DNA of 46,417 nt. It comes from a virus. The position numbers and the translations under genes were made by a program. A model generated the notes under the pieces. It worked only from the letters and a program-made list of their open reading frames with translations. It searched no databases and had not been told where the DNA came from. Below, piece by piece: positions 15,713 to 23,253 of this stretch. The stretch spans positions 1 to 46,417 of the IMG/VR virus record IMGVR_UViG_3300045411_000353. One strand, given 5' to 3'. Every line of letters begins with the position of its first letter. The first letter of the stretch is position 1.

Positions 15713-15882
15713 GGGCGGCCTCCCCGTTCCTCCTGGCGAATCTGCTCCGTCGCCTCGTCAATCTCCCGATAGCTCAGCGTCCCGATGTGACTCCAGAGGT
15801 GGAATCGAGTCAGGGCCCAAGGGAGCCCCTTCCACTGAGGATGCTCTTGCAGCGCCTTTCGGACTTTGTCTTTTGGTGTCAT
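15709..15882 (-). CDS. Small protein, 57 residues
   Basis: ATG at 15882 following a run of G that can act as ribosome binding site. Sequence MTPKDKVRKALQEHPQWKGL then a tryptophan-containing middle (LTRFHLWSHIGTLSY) and an acidic helix (REIDEATEQIRQEERG). Possibly a small helix-turn-helix. Four-base overlaps with both neighbours. Function unknown. Confidence 0.55.
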   Translation of the reverse strand: MTPKDKVRKALQEHPQWKGLPWALTRFHLWSHIGTLSYREIDEATEQIRQEERGGRP

Positions 15883-16166
15883 GACCCCCCCCCTGTTGCC
15901 GACCCGTTGATGACCCCCTGCTTCCACGCCTCGACCTCGCCGCTCACAAACTGCCGACACGGGCGTTGCTGTTCCCACGGGCGGCGTTGCTCCCCGAAGC
16001 CGACCAGTTCCACGACAGCGGGCGAAAGCTCAGACATCATGTCTCCCTCGGCAAACGTCGGCTCCGCGTCGCACCTGTCGTGCCAGTAGCAGCGCCGGCA
16101 GTTCTGGTCGAGCCAAGCCTGCTTTTGCTCCCAGGACTCCCACAGTTGGCATTGATGGAGCCTCAT
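15879..16166 (-). CDS. Cys-cluster small protein, 95 residues
   Basis: ATG at 16166. Contains CQLWESWEQKQAW and NCRRCYWHDRCDAEP, a tight set of Cys/His that could bind zinc or an iron-sulphur centre. The C-terminal half is unstructured-looking (RPWEQQRPCRQFVSGE). Function unknown. Confidence 0.55.
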   Translation of the reverse strand: MRLHQCQLWESWEQKQAWLDQNCRRCYWHDRCDAEPTFAEGDMMSELSPAVVELVGFGEQRRPWEQQRPCRQFVSGEVEAWKQGVINGSATGGGS

Positions 16167-16381
16167 CGCTCCCCCCCGCACGAAAAGTCCTTCGCCCCGC
16201 TTCCCTCCCCGCACCACCACTCGATCAGGTGCGCCCGCAGCCCCCTGGCCTCTTCCTTCGGTGCGTCCGGTTGGCAGCCATGCCAGACTCCGACCACGCC
16301 CATCAGAAAGGCCGCGAGCACCAGCAAGCCCGAGAACGCCCCAAGCGCCATTTCAGCGAGCGAGAGCTTTTCGGGTTTCAT
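16163..16381 (-). CDS. Small single-span membrane protein, 72 residues
   Basis: ATG at 16381. One clear membrane helix at about residues 12-33 (LGAFSGLLVLAAFLMGVVGV) with a charged N-terminus (MKPEKLSLAE) and a ~38-residue hydrophilic tail. The net topology cannot be fixed. Function unknown. Confidence 0.6.
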   Translation of the reverse strand: MKPEKLSLAEMALGAFSGLLVLAAFLMGVVGVWHGCQPDAPKEEARGLRAHLIEWWCGEGSGAKDFSCGGER

Positions 16382-16854
16382 GGCGTCTCCTTTCCGGCCG
16401 GGTGCGTCACCTTCGGGCAGTCCGCGGCGTGTGGCTGCGCGCCGAGAGGATGCGTCTTGCCGCGTGCCCCGCAGTAGGCGCAGTGGTCCAGCGTCCCGCC
16501 GCCGGACGCGGCGACTTCGTCCCGCACGTCCACCGCCTCCCGCAGCCGGGCAACCTCGGCCTTGAGCGCGTCCCGCTCGGCCTCCAGTCCAGCAATCCGC
16601 TTGTCTGCGTCGTCCAGCGCATCCAGGGCCGCGGGCAAGTCCACGCGGGCGTGGGCGATGAAGTCCACATTAGGCCCTTCGTTCTCGGTGGTCGGGCCAT
16701 ATTCCCCAAAGGAACTTCCGTCGTCGAAGATCGTTGTCCCGTCTCGGGCTTCCATCATCCAACTGTGATTCCCGCCGCGACTTCGCCACCCCCACGGCCC
16801 CGGCGTCGCCGCCTCGCACCGCTTCCTGGCTTCCTCACGCCTTGCCTTGTCCAT
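16378..16854 (-). CDS. Ead/Ea22-like accessory protein
   Basis: 158 residues. Starts MDKARREEARKRCEAATPGPW, the hallmark of the Ead/Ea22-like family in many phages, followed by DFIAHARVDLPAALDALDDA and a coiled coil (IAGLEAERDALKAEVARL). The C-terminus has a zinc-ribbon-like CAYCGARGKTHPLGAQPHA...C. Family members lie in early, non-essential regions and their role is not established. Confidence 0.75.
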   Translation of the reverse strand: MDKARREEARKRCEAATPGPWGWRSRGGNHSWMMEARDGTTIFDDGSSFGEYGPTTENEGPNVDFIAHARVDLPAALDALDDADKRIAGLEAERDALKAEVARLREAVDVRDEVAASGGGTLDHCAYCGARGKTHPLGAQPHAADCPKVTHPAGKETP

Positions 16855-16856
16855 CG

Positions 16857-17099
16857 TTATCCCTCCTTGGTTGCTGTCCGGCCCAACTCTTCACGGGCTG
16901 CCTTCAGCATCCTTTCGGCAGTGCACGGGCCGCCCGTCCAGTCGAGATTCGACGCCCGCTGCACGATGGCGTTGATTTCCCGCACGGACAGCGCCAGGGC
17001 TTCCTCCAGCTCCGCGATCCTCGCCCTTGCCGCCCGCAAGGCTTCCGCCGCCAGCCGCAGCCCGTCCTCAAGCTCTGCAATGCGCTTGTCCTTGTCCAT
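16857..17099 (-). CDS. Short coiled-coil protein, 80 residues
   Basis: ATG at 17099 overlaps the helicase stop. Heptad pattern in DKDKRIAELEDGLRLAAEAL and RAARARIAELEEALAL, then AIVQRASNLDWTGGPCTAER. Similar in style to the C-terminal coiled coil of the Ead-like neighbour. Function unknown. Confidence 0.55.
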   Translation of the reverse strand: MDKDKRIAELEDGLRLAAEALRAARARIAELEEALALSVREINAIVQRASNLDWTGGPCTAERMLKAAREELGRTATKEG

Positions 17100-18430
17100 C
17101 ACCGACCCTCCTGCATGGCCGTCGCATCCTCGGCCACCATGCTCTGCCCCTTGAACAGGATCAGCGGCAACCGAAACTCGTAGCCGCCGAGCTTGTTCTT
17201 GTCCACCTTGCCCCACAACTTCAGCGCGTCGCCGCCGGCGTCCTTGGCCTTCCGCCGCCAGAGCAGCATGATCACGTCCGCGGCTTGCTCGATCATGCCC
17301 GAGTAGCGCAAGTCGGCCATCGTCGGCCCCTCCCACTCGTCGGCCTCCGTGGCGGCCCGGCGCAACTGCGACATGGCGACGACCGCACAGTCCGCGGCTT
17401 TCGCCAGCTCATGCAGCGCCACGACGATCTTGCTGATTTCCTGCTCCCGGCTCCCTGTCTTGACCGCGGGCGGGCGGACTTCCTCCAGGTAGTCCACGAT
17501 CACGAGGGCAAGTTTGCCCCCTTGCCGCTTGCGCCAGTTCCGGGTTTCGGTGCACAACTCTTCGATGCTGAGGCCGGAGTCCACGACGTCAATCCCGGTG
17601 GGCACCAAGGGTATCCCCTCGGCTAACTCCTCCAGCGGGACGTTGCCGAACCGGATATCCTTGGCGTCGTGCCCGGTGGCGTGCGCGACGATGCGGAAAG
17701 TGAGGCTCTTGCGCGTCGTCTCCGTCGAAATGAACCGCACCGCGGCCCCGGCCTTGGCCGCCTTGACCGCGAAGCTCACGCCCACCGCCGTCTTGCCGCA
17801 CGACGGCCGGGCCCCCACGACGTAGAACGCGCCGGCCAGGAAGCCGCCCACATGCCGATCGAACTCGGGCAGGCCGCTGGGGAGACTCGGGGTGCGCTGG
17901 CCGCTCCGCAGTTCCGCCAGGATTTCTTGGAGCACGACCTGTACGCTCGTCTCGGGCTGGCGGGCAATCTGCGCGCCCAGGGCTTCGAGGTTGGCAAGGC
18001 TTGGGGCCAGCACGTCGCACGCCGGCATCCCCGGCAACCAGGCTTTCGCCAACTCCGCCCCGGCCTTCTGCGCTTCCCGGATGAGCCAGGCGTCCCGGAG
18101 GTGTTGGCATTCCCGCGCACACGCCCAATCAATGCCGCACTCGTGCTCGGTGAGTTCCAGGACCGCCTCTTGCAGCCGCGGACCCGGGCGTTTGGCGGCG
18201 AGGGTTTGGGCCAGGATCGGCCGCGTCCACGTCTGGCCCGCGGCGTGCAACGCGGCCATCGTCTCGAAGATGACCCGGCAGTTCGGCTCCGTGAACATCT
18301 CCGGGCGCAAGCTCGGCGCGCACTGCGAGAACAACTCCGGCCACAGGAGGAAGTCGCCCAGGATGGCCCGCTCGCTCGTCGTCGTGTCCGGCGTCGGGTA
18401 TTTCGTCGGCTTGCGGGTGGCCTCAGGCAT
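17099..18430 (-). CDS. DnaB-like replicative helicase
   Basis: 443 residues. Unwinds DNA 5' to 3' at the phage fork as a hexamer. N-terminal DnaB domain (about 15-110: SERAILGDFLLWPELF, FETMAALHAAGQ); C-terminal RecA-type motor with Walker A GARPSCGKTA (206-215), FISTE (233-237), Walker B LVIVDYLE (309-316), and SQLRRAATE near 365-373. Eight-base overlap with the replisome organiser ahead of it, a partner pair in phages that use host primase and polymerase. Confidence 0.88.
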   Translation of the reverse strand: MPEATRKPTKYPTPDTTTSERAILGDFLLWPELFSQCAPSLRPEMFTEPNCRVIFETMAALHAAGQTWTRPILAQTLAAKRPGPRLQEAVLELTEHECGIDWACARECQHLRDAWLIREAQKAGAELAKAWLPGMPACDVLAPSLANLEALGAQIARQPETSVQVVLQEILAELRSGQRTPSLPSGLPEFDRHVGGFLAGAFYVVGARPSCGKTAVGVSFAVKAAKAGAAVRFISTETTRKSLTFRIVAHATGHDAKDIRFGNVPLEELAEGIPLVPTGIDVVDSGLSIEELCTETRNWRKRQGGKLALVIVDYLEEVRPPAVKTGSREQEISKIVVALHELAKAADCAVVAMSQLRRAATEADEWEGPTMADLRYSGMIEQAADVIMLLWRRKAKDAGGDALKLWGKVDKNKLGGYEFRLPLILFKGQSMVAEDATAMQEGR

Positions 18431-19772
18431 AGTCGCCCTCCGCGCCCTGGCCGGCTTCCCCCTCCGGTGGCGGCGCGGCCACCCCGCCCGGCACGCCGAG
18501 ATTCATCACCGTGGCCCGGCCCAAAGGCGTGGGGAAGTCCAGTTCCGCAAACGGCTTGGGCGGCTCCTTCGCCAGTAACGCCCGCTTGACCTCAGCCAGC
18601 GCCGCGGGCGAGAAATCCGTCGCCAGCGCGGCGCAGATATGCAGGCACCAGTCGGTGAGCTTCATGTCGCCGCGCCGGACCGCGGTGTCCATGCGGCTGT
18701 ATTCCCAGTCCGTCATGGCGAGCAGGCGGTAGATGACGTTCGAGTCGAAGAGCGCGGGCCAGGACTCCACGCGGGCCAGGGCGGTCAGAGGCGACAGGCG
18801 GCGCAACCGCTCGCTCGCGGGCATCCGCGTATAGATGTCTCGCCCGCGCTCGACATGCTCCTCGTCTCGGAACAGCACGGTAAGGTCGTGGTTCCGCAAC
18901 TCCCGATGCCGCGGCTTCCAGTCGTCCTCGCGGTAGCCGAGCAACGCTTCCTCACACTCCGGGTAGCCGTAGGTTTCGATGGCCTTGATGATGCAGTCGA
19001 GGCGCTTGGGGCTGAGGACCATCTTGCGGTCGTTGTGCTCCCACAGGGACAGCCAGAGTTGCCAGAGGGCTTGCACGTCGGGGTCGTCGAGCATGGCGTC
19101 TCTCTTCTCGGCCTTGGTGCGGGGCTTGCGGGGGGGCTTGGCCGGGGCTTCCGGCGCGGCTTCCTCCCGGGATACTTCCGGCTGGCCGAGGGGAAGGAGA
19201 GGTTGGGATGGTGTCTCGTGCACGCGAGCGGGCACGGGCGCGGGTACGTCACGCACGGGCACGCGGTCCCCCCCTAAAGGGGGGGAGGGGGGGTGTTCTT
19301 GCTTTTTCTTTTTCTTTGTATCTGCTTCTGTTTCTGCTTCTGTATCTGTATCTGATCTGTATCTGGTTCCGTTACATAACGCGTTATGTAACGCGTTACT
19401 CTGTCCGTCTCGTAACGCGTTACGGTGGCGAGCCTGCCGTTCTGCGTTGGTGGTGTCAGTGTCGGAAGCCGGTTGCCACCGCCGCCAGTTGGGAAGCGAG
19501 ATCATGCCGTCTGGCCCCTCGACCAGCCAGCCGACGTCAAGCAGGGCAGCGAGGCCGGCCTCTGTCGCTTCTCGTTCGCGGAAGCCCAACAGGCGGGGAA
19601 TGTCGGCGCGCCTGGCTACGCTGCCATCGTCGCGGTTCGTCCGCACAAGGCAGTCAAACCAGACTTGCTTTGATGAGTCGGAAAGCAAGAGGAACTTCGC
19701 ATCCGTGGTAACAGGCTGAATCCAGAGCCGTCGCCAAGGTTGCGTTACGCTACGTTTCTGCGTGTCACTCAA
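18423..19772 (-). CDS. Replisome organiser / helicase-loader-type replication protein
   Basis: 449 residues from a TTG at 19772 seven bases after a G-run; a TTG at 19778 is also in frame. N-terminal ~110 residues look like a winged-helix domain (VWFDCLVRTNRDDGSVARRA, then LLGFREREATEAGLAALLDV). Then a linker encoded by the origin-like repeats (ERQARHRNALRDGQSNALHN and a D/T/E/K-rich stretch), a proline-rich section, and a C-terminal helical domain. This plan matches phage initiators that bind origin repeats within their own gene and load the helicase encoded next. Confidence 0.72.
   Translation of the reverse strand: MSDTQKRSVTQPWRRLWIQPVTTDAKFLLLSDSSKQVWFDCLVRTNRDDGSVARRADIPRLLGFREREATEAGLAALLDVGWLVEGPDGMISLPNWRRWQPASDTDTTNAERQARHRNALRDGQSNALHNALCNGTRYRSDTDTEAETEADTKKKKKQEHPPSPPLGGDRVPVRDVPAPVPARVHETPSQPLLPLGQPEVSREEAAPEAPAKPPRKPRTKAEKRDAMLDDPDVQALWQLWLSLWEHNDRKMVLSPKRLDCIIKAIETYGYPECEEALLGYREDDWKPRHRELRNHDLTVLFRDEEHVERGRDIYTRMPASERLRRLSPLTALARVESWPALFDSNVIYRLLAMTDWEYSRMDTAVRRGDMKLTDWCLHICAALATDFSPAALAEVKRALLAKEPPKPFAELDFPTPLGRATVMNLGVPGGVAAPPPEGEAGQGAEGDYA
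19268..19424. other. Candidate phage replication origin inside the replisome organiser gene
   Basis: Three elements lie together. (1) Three copies of the 10-bp palindrome TAACGCGTTA at 19377-19386, 19389-19398 and 19413-19422, offsets 12 and 24 bp; the first sits in a perfect 22-bp palindrome, 19371-19392. (2) A ~65-base tract (about 19301-19366) that is purine-rich on the minus strand and low in GC for this genome, a likely unwinding region. (3) A hairpin of seven C and seven G with a 4-base loop at 19268-19285, with a second G7 run just after. The location in an initiator gene's linker parallels lambda O/ori. Origin function is inferred. Confidence 0.6.
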
Positions 19773-19789
19773 TGTCAACCCCCCCTAGA

Positions 19790-19838
19790 TGGGACTGACC
19801 GGGGCCAGCTAGGGACCAGCCCCGGCCTGTCAGTCCCA
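19790..19838 (-). promoter_or_regulatory. Large stem-loop in the leader of the replisome organiser gene
   Basis: Arms of 9 bp (TGGGACTGA / TCAGTCCCA) and 7 bp (CCGGGGC / GCCCCGG) stack with a 4-base bulge and a 13-base loop. It lies between promoter P3 and the start codon, ending about 18 bases before it and next to the G-run used as ribosome binding site. It could control translation, attenuate transcription or protect the message. No U-tract follows. Confidence 0.5.
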
Positions 19839-19905
19839 GGGTTGCCGGCTTGCGCCGGGCACTGCCCACCCGACCGGCCCGTCGGACAGGACAACCCCCG
19901 AATTG

Positions 19906-20532
19906 TCACGCCAACACACTACCACGAGCCGCATGGGTTGTCAAGCGCGTTGTCGGCCCGGCCCGTGTTCCTGCACGCCGGGCCAACTCCAACAACAAAT
20001 CCCGGAACGCCTCTGGTGTCGCGGCCCGCTGACGCTTGCTCAGATTCTCCAGTCGGCCTCGCTTGCCCTTGCCAACGCGCGGGATGCCCCATTTCAGATC
20101 GAGCGGGGGTTTGCCGGGTCCAACCCAGTACAACCACGTCGGCTTGCTGGCCGTGTGCCCGTAGTGCTGTTGGTCCAGGCAGCAACTCCATCCGCCGCAC
20201 AGGAGGCCCCGCACCCATCCGCCCGACCGCGGCGGCTTCGGCAGTCCGAAAACCGCCCAAGCGTTGCTATCGGCAGGATGTTCGAGCACGCCGCCCCACC
20301 GACGCACGGCCGCGAGGGCCGCGGCAAAGCAACCGCCGTCGTCTCCCGGAGTCCTCGTGTTGGGGTGCGACGGTCCACCGCTGGCATAGCGGCCCCACCG
20401 CGCACAGGGCGGATGAGCCACGACAGGATGCGGGCCAGCATAAATGCGGGCATCTCTGGCCTCATCCCAAGGGTCAACTCCGGGCAGGCCAAAATAGGTT
20501 CCTCCGGTTGCGACAAACAGAGCTGCAATCAT
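19906..20532 (-). CDS. Conserved phage protein with HPPC motif (unknown function)
   Basis: 208 residues, ATG at 20532 overlapping a short frame upstream. The block DEARDARIYAGPHPVVAHPP, CARWGRYASGG, GDDGGCFAAALAAVRRWGGV, LEHPADSNAWAVFGLP and CCLDQQHYGHTASKPTWLY is of a kind seen in many phages next to DNA-modification genes. HPPCARWG recalls the Pro-Cys loop of cytosine-5 methyltransferases, but no SAM-binding motif is visible. The C-terminal ~20 residues overlap promoter P3. Confidence 0.6.
   Translation of the reverse strand: MIAALFVATGGTYFGLPGVDPWDEARDARIYAGPHPVVAHPPCARWGRYASGGPSHPNTRTPGDDGGCFAAALAAVRRWGGVLEHPADSNAWAVFGLPKPPRSGGWVRGLLCGGWSCCLDQQHYGHTASKPTWLYWVGPGKPPLDLKWGIPRVGKGKRGRLENLSKRQRAATPEAFRDLLLELARRAGTRAGPTTRLTTHAARGSVLA
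19916..19944 (-). promoter_or_regulatory. Sigma-70-like promoter P3 for the replication module
   Basis: Read leftward: -35 TTGACA (19939-19944), 17-bp spacer ending CGTGG, -10 TAGTGT (19916-19921). It overlaps the last codons of the HPPC gene. The transcript would have a ~130-base structured leader before the replisome organiser start. Confidence 0.65.
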
Positions 20533-20591
20533 GCGATCGCCCCGATGTCCGCCGCGTACGGGTCGTTCTCGTTGTAGTAGGCGCTATTCAT
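20529..20591 (-). CDS. 20-codon frame resembling the start of a cytosine methyltransferase
   Basis: ATG at 20591; encodes MNSAYYNENDPYAADIGAIA and stops within the next gene's ATG (ATGA). YYNENDPYAA resembles the N-terminal segment of phage cytosine-5 methyltransferases (pattern Y-x-N-E-x-[DE]-P-x-A-A). A short leader peptide or a leftover of a deleted gene are both possible. Preceded by the repeat array. Confidence 0.35.
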   Translation of the reverse strand: MNSAYYNENDPYAADIGAIA

Positions 20592-20606
20592 CGGGAAGCC
20601 TTACCG

Positions 20607-20663
20607 CAAGGTTGCTGTAAGGTTGCTGTAAGGCTTGCGGCAAGGTTGCTGCAAGGCTTGCGG
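20607..20663. repeat. Iteron-like array of five 11-12-bp repeats
   Basis: Five adjacent units on the plus strand: CAAGGTTGCTG, TAAGGTTGCTG, TAAGGCTTGCGG, CAAGGTTGCTG, CAAGGCTTGCGG. A degenerate sixth precedes them at about 20595-20606. One helical turn per unit suits a protein-binding array. It fills the only non-coding gap between recombination and replication genes. Confidence 0.7.
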
Positions 20664-20669
20664 CATGCA

Positions 20670-20936
20670 TCACTTCTTCTTCCCCTTCTCGGCCACCGCG
20701 GCGTCCGCCATCGCCAGCGCCCAACAGTTCTCGACGGGTCGCAGGTCGCCGATGCAGACACACCCCCGACACCGCTGCCGGGCTTCCTCATCCATCCAGG
20801 GCCGCGGGCAAGCGCCCGGCAGTACCGCCAAGTCCTGCAAGATGACCGCCCCGGCCCGCAAGACGCCATCGATAAAGCAAGAGATTTCAGGATCATCTTG
20901 CCGCGCGAGCCGGCGTCGCCTCCTGGTCACAGCCAT
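20670..20936 (-). CDS. Hypothetical Cys-containing protein, 88 residues
   Basis: ATG at 20936 overlaps the exonuclease stop by ten bases. Basic N-terminus MAVTRRRRRLARQDD; then a helical core (CFIDGVLRAGAVILQDLAVL) and CRGCVCIGDLRPVENC, a small Cys cluster; lysine-rich end (EKGKKK). Function unknown; it follows RecT and exonuclease in one operon. Confidence 0.55.
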   Translation of the reverse strand: MAVTRRRRRLARQDDPEISCFIDGVLRAGAVILQDLAVLPGACPRPWMDEEARQRCRGCVCIGDLRPVENCWALAMADAAVAEKGKKK

Positions 20937-21736
20937 CGCGGCACCCCCAAGTCTTCCACGTCCTGGTTGTACGACGTCGGCCACCCATGCACCCCCGCCA
21001 GGCGGTAGGTCAGCAGCGCATCCCGGTAGGCCTGCCGGCCGCGGTCGAGCCAGTCCGCCCCGAGCGCGTACGTCCCGACCAGGTACGGCGGCTCCTTCTC
21101 CTGCGCGATGACCACGACCCGCACCGGCTCCCCGCCCTGGAAAGCCTTGGCCACGTCATGGTAGAGCGCCATCTTCAGGTGATACTTCCACCCCGCCACC
21201 GCCTTGGCCATGCCCTCCGGCGACGCGTCCGCCGCGGTCTTGTAGTCCACGAGCCACCCCGGCCCGAGCCCGTCCAGGCGGGCCTTCATGGGGAGCACGG
21301 GCTGGTCCGGGTACTCCTGCATGTCGAACAACAACGAGACCTCATGCTCGCAGGCCAGCAGCGCCGCCACCTTGGGATGCCGGTGCACCGCGCATACCAT
21401 GGCCTTCCCAAGCTCGTATTCCTTCTCGGTGAGCACCAGCGCCCCCGGATTCGCCGCGGCCAGCTCCTTGTACGCCTTGGCCGTGTCGAGTTGGCAGGGC
21501 GCCACCAGGGGCGACAGCGGCGACTTGTCCAGGAGCAGGGTGTGCGCCCAGGTCCCGAGCCGTAACGCCGCGGTCGGCTCCTCCTGGCCCCCGCCCGCCA
21601 ACCGCTGCTCCCGTTCCCACCCGAACTTCGCCGGACTGGTCGCGATCTCCACCAGCGCGGAGGCGTTCAGGCGGTCGAGCGCATGATACTCCCGCGCCGT
21701 CAACTCCACCCGCTGGACGTTACTGATGGCGCTCAT
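20927..21736 (-). CDS. PD-(D/E)XK exonuclease (RecE/DUF3799-like)
   Basis: 269 residues, ATG at 21736 overlapping RecT's stop. Degrades one strand of double-stranded DNA ends to feed the annealing protein. Motifs: YHALDRLNASALVEIATSPA (17-36) common at the start of this family, His65 in LGTWAHTLLL, Asp155 in MKARLDGLG, and the DxK site in WLVDYKTAADA (Asp164, Lys166), followed by YHLKMALYHDV (185-195) where the family usually has Gln and Tyr. Forms a two-gene recombination pair with RecT. Confidence 0.82.
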   Translation of the reverse strand: MSAISNVQRVELTAREYHALDRLNASALVEIATSPAKFGWEREQRLAGGGQEEPTAALRLGTWAHTLLLDKSPLSPLVAPCQLDTAKAYKELAAANPGALVLTEKEYELGKAMVCAVHRHPKVAALLACEHEVSLLFDMQEYPDQPVLPMKARLDGLGPGWLVDYKTAADASPEGMAKAVAGWKYHLKMALYHDVAKAFQGGEPVRVVVIAQEKEPPYLVGTYALGADWLDRGRQAYRDALLTYRLAGVHGWPTSYNQDVEDLGVPRWL

Positions 21737-22587
21737 ACCAGACCTCCTTTCCCCTTCGGGGCCGCTTTCTCTTCCGCAACCTTCGCCGGGTCGGGAGGCG
21801 CCGTGTCCCACGGCTCGGGCGCGGGCATGCTCGCGGCAAAGCCCTCCAGGTCGATGGTCTGCGGGCGGACCTGCTCGCCGTCCTCCAGTTGGTTGTCCGC
21901 GGTCTCGGCCAGGATCATCTTCGTGCTCTTGGGCAACAGCTTGTACAGCGCCCGGATCGCCGTTTTCTTCCACATCTCCTCTTCCCACGAGGTCCAGAAA
22001 GAATCCTCGTAGGTCGCGGTCTTGCTGACGGCCTTGCGGCGCTCGACGTCCCGCCGGGTCAAGACTACCGACGTGATCACCGGACTGCCGGCCAGCACCG
22101 CACAGGCATAGACGTGGCTCAGCGGGGCCTCCTCGGGCGCGGTCTTGACGTGCCGGATCGTCTTCGTCGTGCCGTGCAGGACGTCGAACTCGTCGCCCTC
22201 CCGCACGACCTCGGCCCAGATGTCATGGACCCTCCCCGAGCGCCGGGCCAGCTCGATCATGCCCTGGTAGCCGATCTGGAAGTTGGCCTCCATCACGTTC
22301 TGCTTCTTCTTGTTGCGATAGGGGATGATGTAGGCCATCCCCAACAGCAGTTCCAACCCCAACTCCGCCGCGGCCATGACGGACAGCGCGAAGCTCGACG
22401 GCGTGCACTGGGCCAGCTTCCCGGTCCGATCCTTCTGGATGAGGTTCAACGCCGTACGCGTGAACCGCGCCGGGTCCATCCCCTCCGGCAGGATCGAACA
22501 GAGCTGCTTGTAGTGCATCTGGAGGACGGTCCCAAACCGCGCGTACGGGGTCACTTCCATGCCCGTAGCCTTGCTCTGCTCGTTCAT
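21733..22587 (-). CDS. recT: RecT-family single-strand annealing protein
   Basis: 284 residues. Anneals complementary single strands during recombination-dependent replication or circularisation. Recognised by the core RFTRTALNLIQKDRTGKLAQ, CTPSSFALSVMAAAELGLEL, YIIPYRNKKKQNVMEANFQI and GYQGMIELARRSGRV (about residues 41-130), and WKKTAIRALYKLLPKS near 207-222. The C-terminus is proline/alanine-rich. Paired with the exonuclease downstream. Confidence 0.9.
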   Translation of the reverse strand: MNEQSKATGMEVTPYARFGTVLQMHYKQLCSILPEGMDPARFTRTALNLIQKDRTGKLAQCTPSSFALSVMAAAELGLELLLGMAYIIPYRNKKKQNVMEANFQIGYQGMIELARRSGRVHDIWAEVVREGDEFDVLHGTTKTIRHVKTAPEEAPLSHVYACAVLAGSPVITSVVLTRRDVERRKAVSKTATYEDSFWTSWEEEMWKKTAIRALYKLLPKSTKMILAETADNQLEDGEQVRPQTIDLEGFAASMPAPEPWDTAPPDPAKVAEEKAAPKGKGGLV

Positions 22588-23021
22588 GCCTCACCTCCCG
22601 GCCCCGCGTCCAGGCCCTCGGCGCGGCCCTCAGCCACCGTTCCATCCGTCGCCACCCCATCGCAGCACCCCTCCATCTTCGCCTGCCGGACCACCGTCAG
22701 CGCGAACTTGAACCGCGGACCCAGGCGCACGGGCTGATACTCGTGCCCGTCCTCGCAGTGCGCCCGCGCCAGCCGCAGCAGCGCCCGCCGATCCGGGGCC
22801 GTCAGGACCAACTCCCGGTAGGGCGTGTTCCAGGTCGCCGCGGCTGTCGGCGTCACCAGCCCCCACAGCCACCGCTGCCGGGGCGGGCGAGGGGTTGCCG
22901 GCCCCCGCCGCCGCCTCCTCCGCCTCGCCGCCTTGGCCCCCTCGCCGTTGACTCCCTTCTCGGCCGTGGGCGCTTCAGCCCCCGACCCCGCACCCCCCGT
23001 TCCCGTCTCGTCTGTACTCAT
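22584..23021 (-). CDS. Arg-rich hypothetical protein, 145 residues
   Basis: First gene after promoter P4; overlaps the RecT start by four bases. Residues ~1-50 are disordered with a basic tract (KAARRRRRRRGPATPRP); residues ~50-120 look folded (WNTPYRELVLTAPDRRALLR, then FKFALTVVRQAKMEG). It may bind nucleic acid and assist RecT. Family not recognised. Confidence 0.6.
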   Translation of the reverse strand: MSTDETGTGGAGSGAEAPTAEKGVNGEGAKAARRRRRRRGPATPRPPRQRWLWGLVTPTAAATWNTPYRELVLTAPDRRALLRLARAHCEDGHEYQPVRLGPRFKFALTVVRQAKMEGCCDGVATDGTVAEGRAEGLDAGPGGEA

Positions 23022-23082
23022 TTTGACCCTCCATGGTTCTAGTTTGCACGCACGCGGCTCCTTTGATCAACCACGCGGCCCA

Positions 23083-23111
23083 GATTTACCACGACCAGTC
23101 TAAACTGTCAA
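23083..23111 (-). promoter_or_regulatory. Sigma-70-like promoter P4 for the recombination module
   Basis: Read leftward: -35 TTGACA (23106-23111), 17-bp spacer ending CGTGG, -10 TAAATC (23083-23088). It lies ~60 bases ahead of the Arg-rich gene and RecT. In the same gap as P5. Confidence 0.68.
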
Positions 23112-23224
23112 GCGCGGACCCAAGATGACAAGCGGAGGCGGCGACGGACAACCACGTCAACCGCCCCCTCAGTCCGGCACTGCTAAGGAGAAGCATGGCC
23201 CACACGGGCCTTTGAGGCAACCGC

Positions 23225-23253
23225 AGACTACCACAGCCGCGCCAGACTGTCAA
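23225..23253 (-). promoter_or_regulatory. Sigma-70-like promoter P5 upstream of P4
   Basis: Read leftward: -35 TTGACA (23248-23253), 17-bp spacer ending TGTGG, -10 TAGTCT (23225-23230). P4 and P5 are 142 bp apart. A 5-bp hairpin (GGCCC / GGGCC, 23197-23210) would fall within the first 30 bases of the P5 transcript. The 256-bp gap holds no convincing gene. Confidence 0.65.

Noticed and set aside
19748-19778. Another TTGACA promoter at the start of the replisome organiser gene
   Set aside because: TTGACA at 19773-19778 has no acceptable -10 at 16-18 bp and overlaps the start codons. It is more likely part of the coding start.
23086-23196. 36-codon leftward frame between promoters P5 and P4
   Set aside because: Leu/Ser-rich, ends inside the -10 of P4 and has no ribosome binding site or family.
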